Source: JACQAP01 sp035548375 (GTDB lineage Bacteria; Pseudomonadota; Gammaproteobacteria; Burkholderiales; JACQAP01). Taken from it: a DNA stretch of 64,000 nt. The DNA is taken from contig DASZTG010000054.1 in assembly GCA_035548375.1 (NCBI GenBank), forward strand, positions 1 through 64,000, given 5' to 3'. The notes under the pieces are model-generated. The model was not told the DNA's origin, did not search any database, and saw only the letters and a program-made list of their open reading frames with translations. Numbering within the stretch: position 1 is the first letter of the stretch; each line of letters begins with the position of its first letter. Both the position numbers and the translations under genes were made by a program. This document shows, piece after piece, positions 35,445 to 45,075 of this stretch.

Positions 35445-36572
35445 TCAGTCGAACTCTATGTGCTTCATGAACTTGATCTGCCCGTCCACGTTCCTGACCA
35501 CGTTGTAGCCGTGCACGCCGTCGCCGTTGGCATCGAAGTTGTAGGTGCCTTCGACGCCTTTCAGCCCCTTGATCGACAGCATCGCGTTGCGGATGGCCTC
35601 GGCTTCCGTCGACTTCGCCTTCTCGATCGCGGTCTTCAGCAGGTAGACGCCGCCGTAGGCCCAGGCCGAGTACAGGTCCGGATCGGCGCCGTACTTCGCC
35701 TTGTAGCGCTTTCCGTAGCCGCGGCTTTCGTCGTTGGCGTCCACGACGAAGTCCGAGACGCTGTACACGCCGTACAGCGATTCGCCGGCGAGCTTGCGCG
35801 CCGTGTCGGTGACGACGGACGTCGAGCCGATCCATTCCGCGTTGACGCCGAGCTGGCGCAACTGCTTCGCGAAGATGCCGACGTCGGGCGAGTTGGTCAT
35901 GTAGCTGCCGATGATGTCCGCGCCGGATTTCTTGATCTGCAGCACGATGGGCGTGAAATCCTGCGAATTATTGGTGTAGCCCTCGATCATGACCGGCTCG
36001 ACGCCCTGCGCCTTCAGCGCCTCGACCAGCGCATTCTTGCCGCCGGTGCCGAAGGTGTCGGTCGAATGCACGATCGCCCACTTCTTTTTCTTCAGCTCCC
36101 TGATGCCGAACTCGGCCATCACTTTCGACGAATACAAATCGTTCGGCCGCACGCGGAAGATCCACGGATTGTTCACGCGCGTGAGGCTGGGGTCGCTGCC
36201 GCCGATCATGGCCGGGATTTTCGCCTTGGCGATGGTGGGCGACGCCGCCTGCACCTGCGTGCTGCGCAAGGGCCCGATCACGGCGACCACGCCGGCCTCG
36301 GCGAGCTTGGTGTAGGCGAGCACCGTCGTCGGATTGGCGCTGGCGTTGTCCTCGATGCGAAGCTCGACCTGGCGGCCGAGGATTCCGCCCGCTGCGTTGA
36401 TTTCCTCGATCGCGAGCTTCACGCCCTGGGCGGTGAGCACGCCGGCCTCGGCCTGGGGGCCGGTGACCTCGTCGACCAGGCCGAGCACGATCGGCTCGGC
36501 GGCGTGGGATGGTGCCGCGACGAATGCGGCAAGCGAACAAGCTGCGAGAAACCTGGCGAATGCGGTTTTCAT
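35445..36572 (-). CDS. Orphan HAAT-type ABC substrate-binding protein
   Basis: 375-residue periplasmic binding protein of the branched-chain amino-acid type. The ATG at 36572 has GGAGGAGC upstream and begins a signal peptide cleaved after SHA. Core segments: GPQAEAGVLTAQGVKLAIEEINAAGGILGRQVEL, given in part, and DTFGTGGKNALVEALKAQG. No permease or ATPase genes are nearby; the only neighbour in the transcript is the molybdoenzyme. It may use a distant transporter or act as a sensor. Confidence 0.88.
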   Translation of the reverse strand: MKTAFARFLAACSLAAFVAAPSHAAEPIVLGLVDEVTGPQAEAGVLTAQGVKLAIEEINAAGGILGRQVELRIEDNASANPTTVLAYTKLAEAGVVAVIGPLRSTQVQAASPTIAKAKIPAMIGGSDPSLTRVNNPWIFRVRPNDLYSSKVMAEFGIRELKKKKWAIVHSTDTFGTGGKNALVEALKAQGVEPVMIEGYTNNSQDFTPIVLQIKKSGADIIGSYMTNSPDVGIFAKQLRQLGVNAEWIGSTSVVTDTARKLAGESLYGVYSVSDFVVDANDESRGYGKRYKAKYGADPDLYSAWAYGGVYLLKTAIEKAKSTEAEAIRNAMLSIKGLKGVEGTYNFDANGDGVHGYNVVRNVDGQIKFMKHIEFD

Positions 36573-36697
36573 GCTGCTCCTCCATTTTGTTTTGTCGGCC
36601 TGTATCCGGCCCGACTCATTGTGCCGCAATCCGCGCGGCCGCGGGCAGCCCGACTACGGTACAGTGCGGGCTTCGTGGCCTCCCTGCACCGCAAGCA

Positions 36698-38362
36698 ATG
36701 ATCGACAAGGAAACCGCGGCAGGCCCGGCCTGGACCGCCAAGTGGCCGGCTGCATTGCTGCTGGCATTCGCCGTGGCCTGGTTCTGCAATCTCGATTACC
36801 GCGACCTCGTGCGCCCGGACGAGGGCCGTTACGCCGAGATCGCCCGCGAGATGGCCGTCACCGGCGACTGGGTTACGCCGCGCCTGAACGGCATCAAGTA
36901 TTTCGAGAAGCCGCCGCTGCAATACTGGATGACGGCAGCCGCGTACCGGGCGTTCGGCGAGAGCGAGTGGACCGCGCGCCTGTGGGCGGCGCTCACCGGC
37001 TTCGCAGGCGTGCTGCTGACGGGCTTCGCCGGCGCGCGGCTGTTCGGTCGCACGGCCGGCCTTTGCGCCGCGGCGGTGCTGGCCGGCAGCTTGCTGTACG
37101 CGGCCATCGGCCATATGAACACGCTCGACATGGGCCTGACGTTTTGGCTGACGGCTGCGATGGCCGGCTTCCTGCTCGCGCAAGAGTCCCGCGCGACGAC
37201 GCAAGCCCGCCGCTGGATGCTGCTGGCGTGGGCCGCGGCCGGAGCGGCCTTCCTGAGCAAGGGCCTCATCGGCCTGATGCTGCCTGCCATGTCGGTGTCC
37301 GCTTACGTGCTGCTCCAGCGGGATTTCACGCTGCTGCGGCGCATGCAATTCGGTTCCGGCATCGCGATTTTCCTGGCCATCAGCGCGCCGTGGATCGTCG
37401 CGGTCTCCCTGGCCAATCCCGAATTCGCGCGGTTTTTCTTTATCCACGAGCACTTCGAGCGCTTCCTCACGCACGAGCACAATCGCGTCGGCGCATGGTG
37501 GTATTTCATCCCGGTACTCGTCGCCGGGCTGCTGCCGTGGACGATCATGGCGGCACCGGCCGCATGGCGCGCCTGGAAGGCGGACGCCGCCGATGCGCCG
37601 TTCAGGCCGCGCCGGTTCCTGCTGCTGCACGCCGCAATCATTTTCGCGTTCTTCAGCGTCTCCGGCTCCAAGCTGGCCTCCTACATCCTGCCGCTGTTCC
37701 CGGCCGTCGCGCTGTTGCTCGGCGAATGGCTCGCGCACGTCGAAGGCAGGCGGCTCGCGCGCTACATGTTGCCCATGGCGGCGCTCGCGCTGGCGGGTCT
37801 CGCGGTGGCGCCTTTCATCGCGAGATTTGCCAGCGAGAACCGGCCCGCCGAAATGCTCCAGGGTCTCTCCATCTGGCTGACCGCAGGGTTCGCGCTCATG
37901 CTTGCGGCTTGCGCCGGATCCTGGTTCCTGGCGCGGCGCGCAAGCGTGCCGACGGCGGTCGTGATCCTCGGCTGCGGCGGCCTGCTGCTGGTCCAGATGA
38001 CGATGACCGGCTTGCAGTCGCTCTCCCCTTCGTATTCCGCGGCGCGAGCGGCACAATCCGCGAAGCCGTTGCTCGCCGCCGGCGTGCCGTTCTACAGCGT
38101 CAAGACGTACGAACACACGCTGCCGTTCTACATCAAGCGCACTGTTACGCTGGTAGACTATGGCGATGAACTGGAATTCGGCCTGCAGCAGCAACCGGAA
38201 CTGCGGATCGCTTCCGTGCAGGAATTCCGGTCCCGCTGGGAAAACGACCGCCAGGCCCTGGCCATCATGGGCCCCGATGTGTACCGGGATCTCGCGCAGC
38301 AGGGGCTGCCGATGCGGCTGCTCTATCAGGATTCCCGGCGCGTGATCGTTGCCCGCTCATGA
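36698..38362 (+). CDS. arnT: Lipid A aminoarabinose transferase ArnT-like
   Basis: 554-residue integral membrane glycosyltransferase (GT83/PMT type) that moves 4-amino-4-deoxy-L-arabinose (L-Ara4N) from undecaprenyl phosphate to lipid A in the periplasm. The first loop has RPDEGRYAEIAREM with acidic residues and YFEKPPLQYW, both typical; about 12 membrane segments follow. The ATG at 36698 is the first in-frame start past the divergent gene and has only a weak ribosome site. It opens a tight arn operon and overlaps the next gene by 4 bases. The family also includes mannosyltransferases, but the context fixes the role. Confidence 0.88.
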   Translation: MIDKETAAGPAWTAKWPAALLLAFAVAWFCNLDYRDLVRPDEGRYAEIAREMAVTGDWVTPRLNGIKYFEKPPLQYWMTAAAYRAFGESEWTARLWAALTGFAGVLLTGFAGARLFGRTAGLCAAAVLAGSLLYAAIGHMNTLDMGLTFWLTAAMAGFLLAQESRATTQARRWMLLAWAAAGAAFLSKGLIGLMLPAMSVSAYVLLQRDFTLLRRMQFGSGIAIFLAISAPWIVAVSLANPEFARFFFIHEHFERFLTHEHNRVGAWWYFIPVLVAGLLPWTIMAAPAAWRAWKADAADAPFRPRRFLLLHAAIIFAFFSVSGSKLASYILPLFPAVALLLGEWLAHVEGRRLARYMLPMAALALAGLAVAPFIARFASENRPAEMLQGLSIWLTAGFALMLAACAGSWFLARRASVPTAVVILGCGGLLLVQMTMTGLQSLSPSYSAARAAQSAKPLLAAGVPFYSVKTYEHTLPFYIKRTVTLVDYGDELEFGLQQQPELRIASVQEFRSRWENDRQALAIMGPDVYRDLAQQGLPMRLLYQDSRRVIVARS

Positions 38363-38730
38363 ACGCGATCACCTTCGCCCTCATTGTGACCGGCGTCCTG
38401 CTCAATGCCGGGGCGCAACTGCTGCTGAAAGCCGGCACGAATCACGTCGGCACGTTCGCGTATACGGCGCAGAACATCGTCCCGATCGGATTGCGGCTCG
38501 CGGCCGAGCCGGCCATCCTGTGCGGCCTGGGCCTGTACGTGGTGAGCGTCGTGGTGTGGATCATGGCGCTGTCCCGCGTCGACGTGAGCGTCGCCTATCC
38601 GATGCTTTCCATCGGCTACGTGGTCAACGCGCTGGCAGCGTGGTACCTGTTCGGCGAAGCCCTCACCGCGCAGCGCATGGTGGGCATCGGCACGATCATC
38701 GTCGGCGTGTTCCTGGTGGCGAGATCGTGA
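38359..38730 (+). CDS. EmrE-like ArnE/ArnF flippase subunit
   Basis: 123-residue, four-segment membrane protein of the small multidrug resistance fold. LLLKAGTNHVG near the start and MALSRVDVSVAYPML in the third segment match ArnE/ArnF, which move L-Ara4N-undecaprenyl phosphate to the periplasmic face. Only one such gene is present, while enterobacteria use two; the single protein might act as a homodimer. It overlaps arnT and arnB by 4 bases each. Confidence 0.85.
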   Translation: MNAITFALIVTGVLLNAGAQLLLKAGTNHVGTFAYTAQNIVPIGLRLAAEPAILCGLGLYVVSVVVWIMALSRVDVSVAYPMLSIGYVVNALAAWYLFGEALTAQRMVGIGTIIVGVFLVARS

Positions 38731-39881
38731 ACGACCTGACCCACAAGCTGCCTTACCTGCCGTTCGCGCGGCCGACCATAGACGAGGCGAGCATCGCCGG
38801 CGTCGCCGAGGTGTTCCGGTCCGGCTGGATCGCCAGCGGCCCCAACGTGCTGGCCTTCGAGAAGGCGCTCTCCGCACGCCACGGCGGCCGGCCGGTGCGC
38901 ACGCTCACCTCGGGCACGGCGGCGCTGGAGATCGCGCTGCAAATAGCCGGCATCGGCCCCGGCGACGAGGTCATCACCTCCGCGATGAGTTTCTTCGCCG
39001 CGCCGAACATGATCCTGCGCCTGGGCGCGAAGCCGGTATTCGTCGACTGTGAACTGGCGAGCCGCAACATGGACCTGGAGCAAGCCGAGGCCGCGATCAC
39101 GCCGCGCACGCGCGCGATCCTGCCCACGCATTTCGCCGGCCTGGCGCTGGACATGGACCGACTCTATGGCCTGGCGCAACGCCGCAACCTGCGTGTCATC
39201 GAGGATGCCGCGCTCGCCATCGGCTCCTCGTGGCGCGGAAAGCCGATCGGCAGCTTCGGCGACATGGCGGCATTCAGCTTCCATCCGAACAAGAACATGA
39301 CGACCATCGAGGGCGGCGCCCTGGTGTTGCGCGGCGAAGAGGACGCGAAGCTCGCGGAGAGGCTGCGCTTCCACGGCATTGCCCGGCTCGCGGACGGCAC
39401 GCGCGACGTGGAAGTGGTCGCCGGCAAATACAACATGTCCGACGTGAGCGCGCGCCTTGGCCTGGCACAACTCGAGCGCCTCGACGAATTCAACGCGCGC
39501 AGGCGCCAGCTCGCCGCAAGGTATTTCGCAAGATTGAAAGGCGGTCCGTTCGGGCTTCCGCAGGACGCGCCGGAAGGCCGGGACGACGAGCACAGCTGGA
39601 ACATGTTCTGCGTGCTGCTGCCGCTCGAACGCATGACGATGAGCCGCAAGCAGTTCATGGACGCGCTGCACGCTCGCGGCATCGGCACCGGCATTTCCTA
39701 CGAGGCGCTTCATCTCACCACGGTCGGCAGGAAAGCCGGATACGCCGAGGGCATGTTCCCGAACGCCGAGAGGATCGCGCGCGAAACCCTGACCTTGCCG
39801 CTGTTCTTCGGCATGGCCGACTCGGACGTCGACCGCGTGTGCGATGAACTGGAGGACGTGATCGAACATGCCGTCCGCTGA
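38727..39881 (+). CDS. arnB: UDP-4-ketopentose aminotransferase ArnB
   Basis: 384-residue PLP aminotransferase of the DegT/DnrJ/EryC1/StrS family. The cofactor Lys lies in FSFHPNKNMTTIEGG, with the PLP-binding LTSGTAALEIAL and EDAALAIGS segments before it. The GTG start overlaps the upstream stop (GTGA). It should transfer an amino group from glutamate to UDP-L-4-ketopentose to give UDP-L-Ara4N. It overlaps the arnC gene by 14 bases. Confidence 0.9.
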   Translation: MNDLTHKLPYLPFARPTIDEASIAGVAEVFRSGWIASGPNVLAFEKALSARHGGRPVRTLTSGTAALEIALQIAGIGPGDEVITSAMSFFAAPNMILRLGAKPVFVDCELASRNMDLEQAEAAITPRTRAILPTHFAGLALDMDRLYGLAQRRNLRVIEDAALAIGSSWRGKPIGSFGDMAAFSFHPNKNMTTIEGGALVLRGEEDAKLAERLRFHGIARLADGTRDVEVVAGKYNMSDVSARLGLAQLERLDEFNARRRQLAARYFARLKGGPFGLPQDAPEGRDDEHSWNMFCVLLPLERMTMSRKQFMDALHARGIGTGISYEALHLTTVGRKAGYAEGMFPNAERIARETLTLPLFFGMADSDVDRVCDELEDVIEHAVR

Positions 39882-40902
39882 GCTTGCGATGAACGCCCAG
39901 GCACCCAACCTTTCCGTGGTCATCCCGGTATTCAACGAGGAAGCCGGCCTCGCCGCGCTGTTCGAGCGCCTCTATCCCGTGCTCGACGCGCTGGGCCAGA
40001 GCTACGAAGTCATCTTCGTGAACGACGGCAGCGCGGACCGCTCGGGTGCGATCCTGCGAGCGCAGTTCGAGAAACGTCCCGACGTGACCTGCGTCGTGCT
40101 GTTCAACGCCAACTACGGCCAGCACCTTGCGATCATGGCCGGCTTCCAGCAGGCCCGCGGTGCGCGCATCGTCACGCTGGACGCGGACCTGCAGAACCCG
40201 CCGGAGGAAATCCCGAAGCTTCTCGCGAAAATGGACGCCGGCCACGACTACGTCGGCGGCGTGCGCATGCAGCGCCAGGACACCTGGTTTCGCCGCAACG
40301 CCTCGCGGCTGCTGAACAGCCTGCGCGAGCGCACCACCAGCATTCACATGACCGACCAGGGCTGCATGCTGCGCGCCTACGACCGCCAGATCGTCGACGC
40401 GATCAACCAGTGCGAGGAGATCAACACCTTCATCCCGGCCCTGGCCTTCACTTTTTCCAACAGCCCGGCCGAAATCGAGGTGCAGCACGAAGAGCGCGCC
40501 GCGGGCGAAACCAAGTATTCGCTGTACCGGCTGATGCGCCTGAACTTCGATCTCGTCACGGGTTTCTCGCTGGCACCGCTGCAGGCGTTTTCCGTGGTGG
40601 GATTCGTATTGGCGATGGGCTCCATGGGCTTCGTGGTATTCCAGGTCGCGCACAGGATCGTGCGCGGGAGCGCAGCCGAAGGCGTGTTCAGCTCCGTCGT
40701 CAACGGCCTCGAATTCTTCCTGCTGGGCGTCATCCTGTTCGGCATCGGCCTGCTGGGCGAATACATCGGCCGGATCTACCAGCAGGTGCTGCGCCGGCCG
40801 CGATTCATCGTCAGCGCGGTACTGCGCGGAGACTCCCGCAAGCCGGAGAGCGATGTTCCGCGCAGCGTCAACGCGATTCGCGAGGCATCGCGAAACCCAT
40901 GA
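39868..40902 (+). CDS. arnC: Undecaprenyl-phosphate L-Ara4FN transferase ArnC
   Basis: 344-residue GT2-type glycosyltransferase. The N-terminal catalytic domain has VVIPVFNEE and the metal motif LDADLQNPPEE. Two C-terminal membrane segments (about 235-260 and 270-295) anchor it on the inner membrane. It transfers formylated L-Ara4N to undecaprenyl phosphate. DPMS-type GtrB proteins share the layout, but the surrounding arn genes support ArnC. It overlaps the formyltransferase gene by 4 bases. Confidence 0.9.
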   Translation: MPSAELAMNAQAPNLSVVIPVFNEEAGLAALFERLYPVLDALGQSYEVIFVNDGSADRSGAILRAQFEKRPDVTCVVLFNANYGQHLAIMAGFQQARGARIVTLDADLQNPPEEIPKLLAKMDAGHDYVGGVRMQRQDTWFRRNASRLLNSLRERTTSIHMTDQGCMLRAYDRQIVDAINQCEEINTFIPALAFTFSNSPAEIEVQHEERAAGETKYSLYRLMRLNFDLVTGFSLAPLQAFSVVGFVLAMGSMGFVVFQVAHRIVRGSAAEGVFSSVVNGLEFFLLGVILFGIGLLGEYIGRIYQQVLRRPRFIVSAVLRGDSRKPESDVPRSVNAIREASRNP

Positions 40903-41840
40903 CCACGGCTCTGGTGTTCGCCTATCACGACGTCGGCGTGCGCTGCCTCCAAGTGCTGCTGGACGGCGGCGTCGAAATTCCGCTGGTCGTCACGCACACG
41001 GACTCCGCATCGGAGAACATCTGGTTCGGCAGCGTCGCCGAGCTTGCGCGCAGCCGCGGCATTCCCGTCGTGACGCCGGAAGATGCAAACACTTCGAGCC
41101 AGGTGATGGCGGCGGCCGGCGAAAGACCCGATTTCGTGTTCTCGTTTTACTATCGCAACATGCTCAAGCAGCCGCTGCTCGACGCGGCCCGCCTTGGCGC
41201 GCTGAACATGCACGGTTCGCTGCTGCCGAAGTACCGCGGCCGGGCGCCGGTCAACTGGGCCGTCATTCGTGGCGAAAAGAAAACTGGCGCCACGCTGCAC
41301 TACATGGAAGCCAGGCCGGACACCGGCGACATCGTCGACCAGGAAGCCGTGGCCATCCTTCCGGACGACACCGCCACCGACGTGTTCAACAAGGTGACGT
41401 CTGCCGCGGGCAACGTGATGCAGCGCAGCCTGGGACCGCTGATCGCGGGAACCGCGCCGCGCAAAGCACAGGACCCCGCGCTCGCTTCCTACTTCGGCCG
41501 GCGCACGCCTGAGGATGGGCGCATCGACTGGCGCGAGCCCGCTGCGCAGGTTCACGACCTCGTGCGCGGCGTGGCACCGCCCTACCCGGGCGCATTGACG
41601 ACGATCGCCGGCGAACCCGCGCGCGTGCTGCGCACGTCGATGGAAACGGGTGCCGGTCCGCATGCGCGCCCTTGTATTTATGTTCGCGACGGTCAATGCT
41701 TCGCCCAGTGCGGCGACGGTCGCGTGTTGCGCATCCTCGAGCTGGAATGGCGCGGTCAGACTTTCGATGGCCGGCGCGTGCCAGACGCTCTTCGCGGCAA
41801 CCCGTTGCCGCTCACTCCCGAACCTGCGGAAACCCAATGA
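40899..41840 (+). CDS. UDP-L-Ara4N formyltransferase (ArnA N-domain as separate gene)
   Basis: 313-residue formyltransferase using 10-formyltetrahydrofolate. The catalytic residues are Asn103, His105 (NMHGSLLPKYRGR) and Asp141 (PDTGD). In enterobacteria this domain is the N-terminal half of bifunctional ArnA; here it is a free protein. The ATG overlaps the arnC stop (ATGA) and the gene overlaps the decarboxylase gene by 4 bases. Plain methionyl-tRNA formyltransferase is excluded by context and length. Confidence 0.9.
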   Translation: MTTALVFAYHDVGVRCLQVLLDGGVEIPLVVTHTDSASENIWFGSVAELARSRGIPVVTPEDANTSSQVMAAAGERPDFVFSFYYRNMLKQPLLDAARLGALNMHGSLLPKYRGRAPVNWAVIRGEKKTGATLHYMEARPDTGDIVDQEAVAILPDDTATDVFNKVTSAAGNVMQRSLGPLIAGTAPRKAQDPALASYFGRRTPEDGRIDWREPAAQVHDLVRGVAPPYPGALTTIAGEPARVLRTSMETGAGPHARPCIYVRDGQCFAQCGDGRVLRILELEWRGQTFDGRRVPDALRGNPLPLTPEPAETQ

Positions 41841-42880
41841 AAAGAATCCTGATCCTCGGCGTCAACGGCTTCATCGGCCACCACCTTTCCAATCGCATCA
41901 TCCAGACCACCGACTGGGACGTCTACGGCATGGACATGCAGGCGGACCGCGTCGCCGACCTGCTGGACCACAAGCGCTTCCATTTCTTCGAGGGCGACAT
42001 CACCATCAACAAGGAGTGGATCGAGTACCACATCCGCAAGTGCGACGTCATCCTGCCGCTGGTTGCGATCGCCACGCCGGCCACTTATGTGAAGGAGCCG
42101 CTGCGCGTCTTCGAGCTCGACTTCGAGGCCAACCTGCCGATCGTGCGATCCTGCGTCAAGCACGGCAAGCGCCTGCTGTTCCCGTCGACCTCGGAAGTCT
42201 ATGGAATGTGCCGCGACGAGGCCTTCGATCCGTATGAGTCCGAGCTCGTGCTTGGGCCGATCAACAAGCCGCGCTGGATCTATTCCTGCAGCAAGCAGCT
42301 CATGGATCGCGTCATCGCCGCTTACGGCGACGAGCAGGCGCTGGACTATACGCTGTTCCGCCCCTTCAACTGGATAGGCTCGGGCCTGGACAACATCAAC
42401 ACGCCCAAGGAAGGCAGCTCGCGCGTGATCACGCAGTTCCTCGGGCACATCGTTCGCGGCGAGCCCATCAGGCTGGTCGATGGCGGCGGCCAGCGCCGCA
42501 CGTTCACCTACATCGACGACGGCATCGAAGTCCTGATGAAAATCATCGAGAACCGCGACGGCATCGCCAGCGGAAAGATCTACAACGTCGGCAACCCGGT
42601 GAACAACCATTCGGTGCGCGAGCTGGCGCAAATGATGCTCGATCTTGCGTTGACGTATCCCGAATTCAAGGACGCGGCGAGCCGCGTGCGCATGGTGGAC
42701 GTCTCGTCGGAGGCGTACTACGGAAGCGGCTACCAGGACATGCAGAACCGCGTGCCCGCGATCGCCAATACACGCTCGGAACTCGGCTGGGAACCGAAGG
42801 TCGGCATGAAGCAGGCGCTCAAGCTGATCTTCGATGCGTACCGCACGCGCATCGGCGAGGCCGAAGACCTGATGGCTTGA
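41837..42880 (+). CDS. UDP-glucuronate oxidative decarboxylase (ArnA C-domain as separate gene)
   Basis: 347-residue extended short-chain dehydrogenase. GVNGFIG binds NAD, the catalytic Ser/Thr region is PSTSEVYG, and the Tyr-Lys pair is IYSCSKQ. It matches the C-terminal half of enterobacterial ArnA that converts UDP-glucuronate to UDP-4-keto-pentose, the first step of the pathway. It overlaps the formyltransferase gene by 4 bases, which keeps the two products in step without fusion. Confidence 0.9.
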   Translation: MKRILILGVNGFIGHHLSNRIIQTTDWDVYGMDMQADRVADLLDHKRFHFFEGDITINKEWIEYHIRKCDVILPLVAIATPATYVKEPLRVFELDFEANLPIVRSCVKHGKRLLFPSTSEVYGMCRDEAFDPYESELVLGPINKPRWIYSCSKQLMDRVIAAYGDEQALDYTLFRPFNWIGSGLDNINTPKEGSSRVITQFLGHIVRGEPIRLVDGGGQRRTFTYIDDGIEVLMKIIENRDGIASGKIYNVGNPVNNHSVRELAQMMLDLALTYPEFKDAASRVRMVDVSSEAYYGSGYQDMQNRVPAIANTRSELGWEPKVGMKQALKLIFDAYRTRIGEAEDLMA

Positions 42881-42911
42881 CCGGCCGGATGCCGAGTCCA
42901 TCGCGGCGCCC

Positions 42912-43823
42912 ATGAAAATCGCGCTGAAAATCGACGCTGATACGCTGCGCGGAACGCGCCACGGCGTGCCGCGCCTCGTGCAGTTGCTCAAGGCGCGCAA
43001 TGCTGGCGCCACTTTCCTGTTATCGCTCGGGCCGGACCACACCGGCTGGGCCATCAAGCGCGTGTTCCGCCCCGGTTTCCTCGGCAAGGTGAGCCGCACG
43101 TCCGTGCTCGAGCACTACGGATTGAAAACCCTGCTGTACGGCACGCTGCTGCCCGGGCCGGACATCGGCCGCGAATGCGCGGGCGAAATGCACGCCACGC
43201 GCGACGCCGGTTTCGAGGTCGGCATTCACACCTGGGACCACGTGTTGTGGCAGGACAACGTTGCCGGCGCCGGCGCGCAGTGGACGCTGAAGCAAATGTC
43301 GCTCGCGTGCGATCGCTTCAAGCAGATTTTCGGTGAACCCGCGCGCACCCATGGCGCTGCAGGATGGCAAATGAATGCCCACGCATACCGATTCGAACAG
43401 GACTTCGGTTTCGAATTCTGCTCGGATTCGCGCGGCGACGGACCCTTCCTGCCCGTGTGCGACGGCGAAACGATCGCCTGCCCGCAGCTTCCCACCACGC
43501 TGCCCACGTTCGACGAATTGATCGGCCTCGATGGCGTGACGCCGGACAACGTTGCCGACCACCTTCTGGAGTCGACACGCCAGCCTGCGGTCCACGGCCA
43601 TGTTTTCACCTTGCACGCCGAGCTCGAGGGCATGAAGCTGGCACCCGCCTTCGAGCGCCTGCTCGACGGCTGGCTCGCACAAGGCCACGATCTGGTTTCG
43701 CTCGGCGATTATTTCGCCGGCCTGCCGCATGGCGAGCTGCCGCGCCACGAAGTCGCGCGCGGCGAACTCCCCGGCCGCAGCGGGCTGCTCGAGACACAGG
43801 GTCGGGAGCGGTCAGCCGCCTGA
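42912..43823 (+). CDS. arnD: 4-deoxy-4-formamido-L-arabinose-phosphoundecaprenol deformylase ArnD
   Basis: 303-residue NodB-fold deacetylase. The metal-site Asp is in KIDADTLRG and the His pair in GIHTWDHVLW. It removes the formyl group from the lipid-linked sugar before the flippase and ArnT act. It follows the decarboxylase by 31 bases and closes the arn operon. It converges with the MFS gene with 16 bases between, and no T-run terminator is visible. Confidence 0.9.
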   Translation: MKIALKIDADTLRGTRHGVPRLVQLLKARNAGATFLLSLGPDHTGWAIKRVFRPGFLGKVSRTSVLEHYGLKTLLYGTLLPGPDIGRECAGEMHATRDAGFEVGIHTWDHVLWQDNVAGAGAQWTLKQMSLACDRFKQIFGEPARTHGAAGWQMNAHAYRFEQDFGFEFCSDSRGDGPFLPVCDGETIACPQLPTTLPTFDELIGLDGVTPDNVADHLLESTRQPAVHGHVFTLHAELEGMKLAPAFERLLDGWLAQGHDLVSLGDYFAGLPHGELPRHEVARGELPGRSGLLETQGRERSAA

Positions 43824-43839
43824 AGCCCACGTTCCTGCT

Positions 43840-45075
43840 TCAGGTGCGATGCGCGCGCAGCGCCAGGTAGAACGACACCAGGCCGGCAGCCGAGACCAGG
43901 GCAAGCACGTAGAGCACGGTGCCGTATCCGCCCGTCGCCATCCACAGCAGCGAAACCAGGAAGGGCCCCGAGGCCAGGGCGAACATCTGCGGCACCGCCA
44001 GCGCGCCGCTGATCGTTCCGTAGTGACGGTGGCCGAAAAGCAATGCGGGCATGGCGCCGCGCACGATGGTCACCACGCCGTTGCTGAGGCCATACAGGCA
44101 GACGACTGCTATCAGCAAGCCGGCGCTCGTTCCCGCCGTCGCGAACACCAGGAATGCGATCACCAGAACGACCATCGCGAGCAAGCCGACGCGCGCAATG
44201 GGAACGCGCTGGCCGGCCGTGAGCTCGAGCACGCGGCCCACCACCTGCATCGGTCCGACCAGCGCGCCCGCCGCCGCGGCCGCGGTGGCCGACATGCCCT
44301 TGGACTGCAACATCGCCAGCAGGTGCACGGACAGGACCGAGAACACCACGCCATGCACGACGAAGGTGCCGCCGAGAAAATAGAAGGCGGGACTGCGCAG
44401 CGCCTGCTGCAGCGTCTTCGACCCGTCGCGGCCTGATTCGCTCGCGTGGATGGCGCCCGCATGCGCGCCGCGCCGCGGCACGAAGCAAAGGTGCAAAGGC
44501 AGGCAAACGAGCAGGTTCACGGCGCCTAGCATGACCAGCGATTCGCGCCAGCCGAAATGCGCGATCAATGCCTGAGTGAGCGGCCAGAACACCGTGCTTG
44601 AAAACCCCGCGATCAATGTCAGTGCGGTGATCGCGCGGCGCGCATTGGAGCGGAAGTGGCGCGTGAGCACGGCAAACGCCGGCTCGTACAACGTCGCGGC
44701 CATCGCCACGCCGATGCAGGCGTAGATTGCATACAGGCCCGCGACCGTCTCGATGCGCGCGGCCAGCATCAGCAGGACCCCCATCGCCACGGACCCCGCC
44801 GCCATGACCGTGCGTCCGCCTATACGATCGATGGTTGCGCCGATGCGAATCGCGCTCAATCCGGCCACCGCGAGTGCCAGCGAGAAGGCGCCGACCACCG
44901 TACCCTTCGACGCCGCGAGCATGGCCTGCAACGGTTCCATCAGCAGGGAAAAGCTGTAGAACGCGGAGCCGTAGCTGACGATCTCGGTCACGCCGAGCGC
45001 GACAATCACCGGCCAGGCATCGCGCAGCGACGGAGATTGCGGATGCGCACCCAAATGCCGATCGATTGCCGCCAT
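43840..45075 (-). CDS. MFS transporter
   Basis: 411-residue protein with about 12 membrane segments. ASKGTVVGAFSLALAVAGL and the loop GATIDRIGGRTVMA (the conserved motif A region) identify the major facilitator superfamily. The ATG at 45075 has GGATAA upstream; a longer frame adds 36 Arg-rich residues. It is similar in style to monocarboxylate-type OFA/MCT transporters, but the substrate cannot be read. Confidence 0.88.
   Translation of the reverse strand: MAAIDRHLGAHPQSPSLRDAWPVIVALGVTEIVSYGSAFYSFSLLMEPLQAMLAASKGTVVGAFSLALAVAGLSAIRIGATIDRIGGRTVMAAGSVAMGVLLMLAARIETVAGLYAIYACIGVAMAATLYEPAFAVLTRHFRSNARRAITALTLIAGFSSTVFWPLTQALIAHFGWRESLVMLGAVNLLVCLPLHLCFVPRRGAHAGAIHASESGRDGSKTLQQALRSPAFYFLGGTFVVHGVVFSVLSVHLLAMLQSKGMSATAAAAAGALVGPMQVVGRVLELTAGQRVPIARVGLLAMVVLVIAFLVFATAGTSAGLLIAVVCLYGLSNGVVTIVRGAMPALLFGHRHYGTISGALAVPQMFALASGPFLVSLLWMATGGYGTVLYVLALVSAAGLVSFYLALRAHRT

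Noticed and set aside
36573..36697. PmrA box upstream of the arn operon
   Set aside because: No YTTAAK-type direct repeat was found in the 125-base gap.
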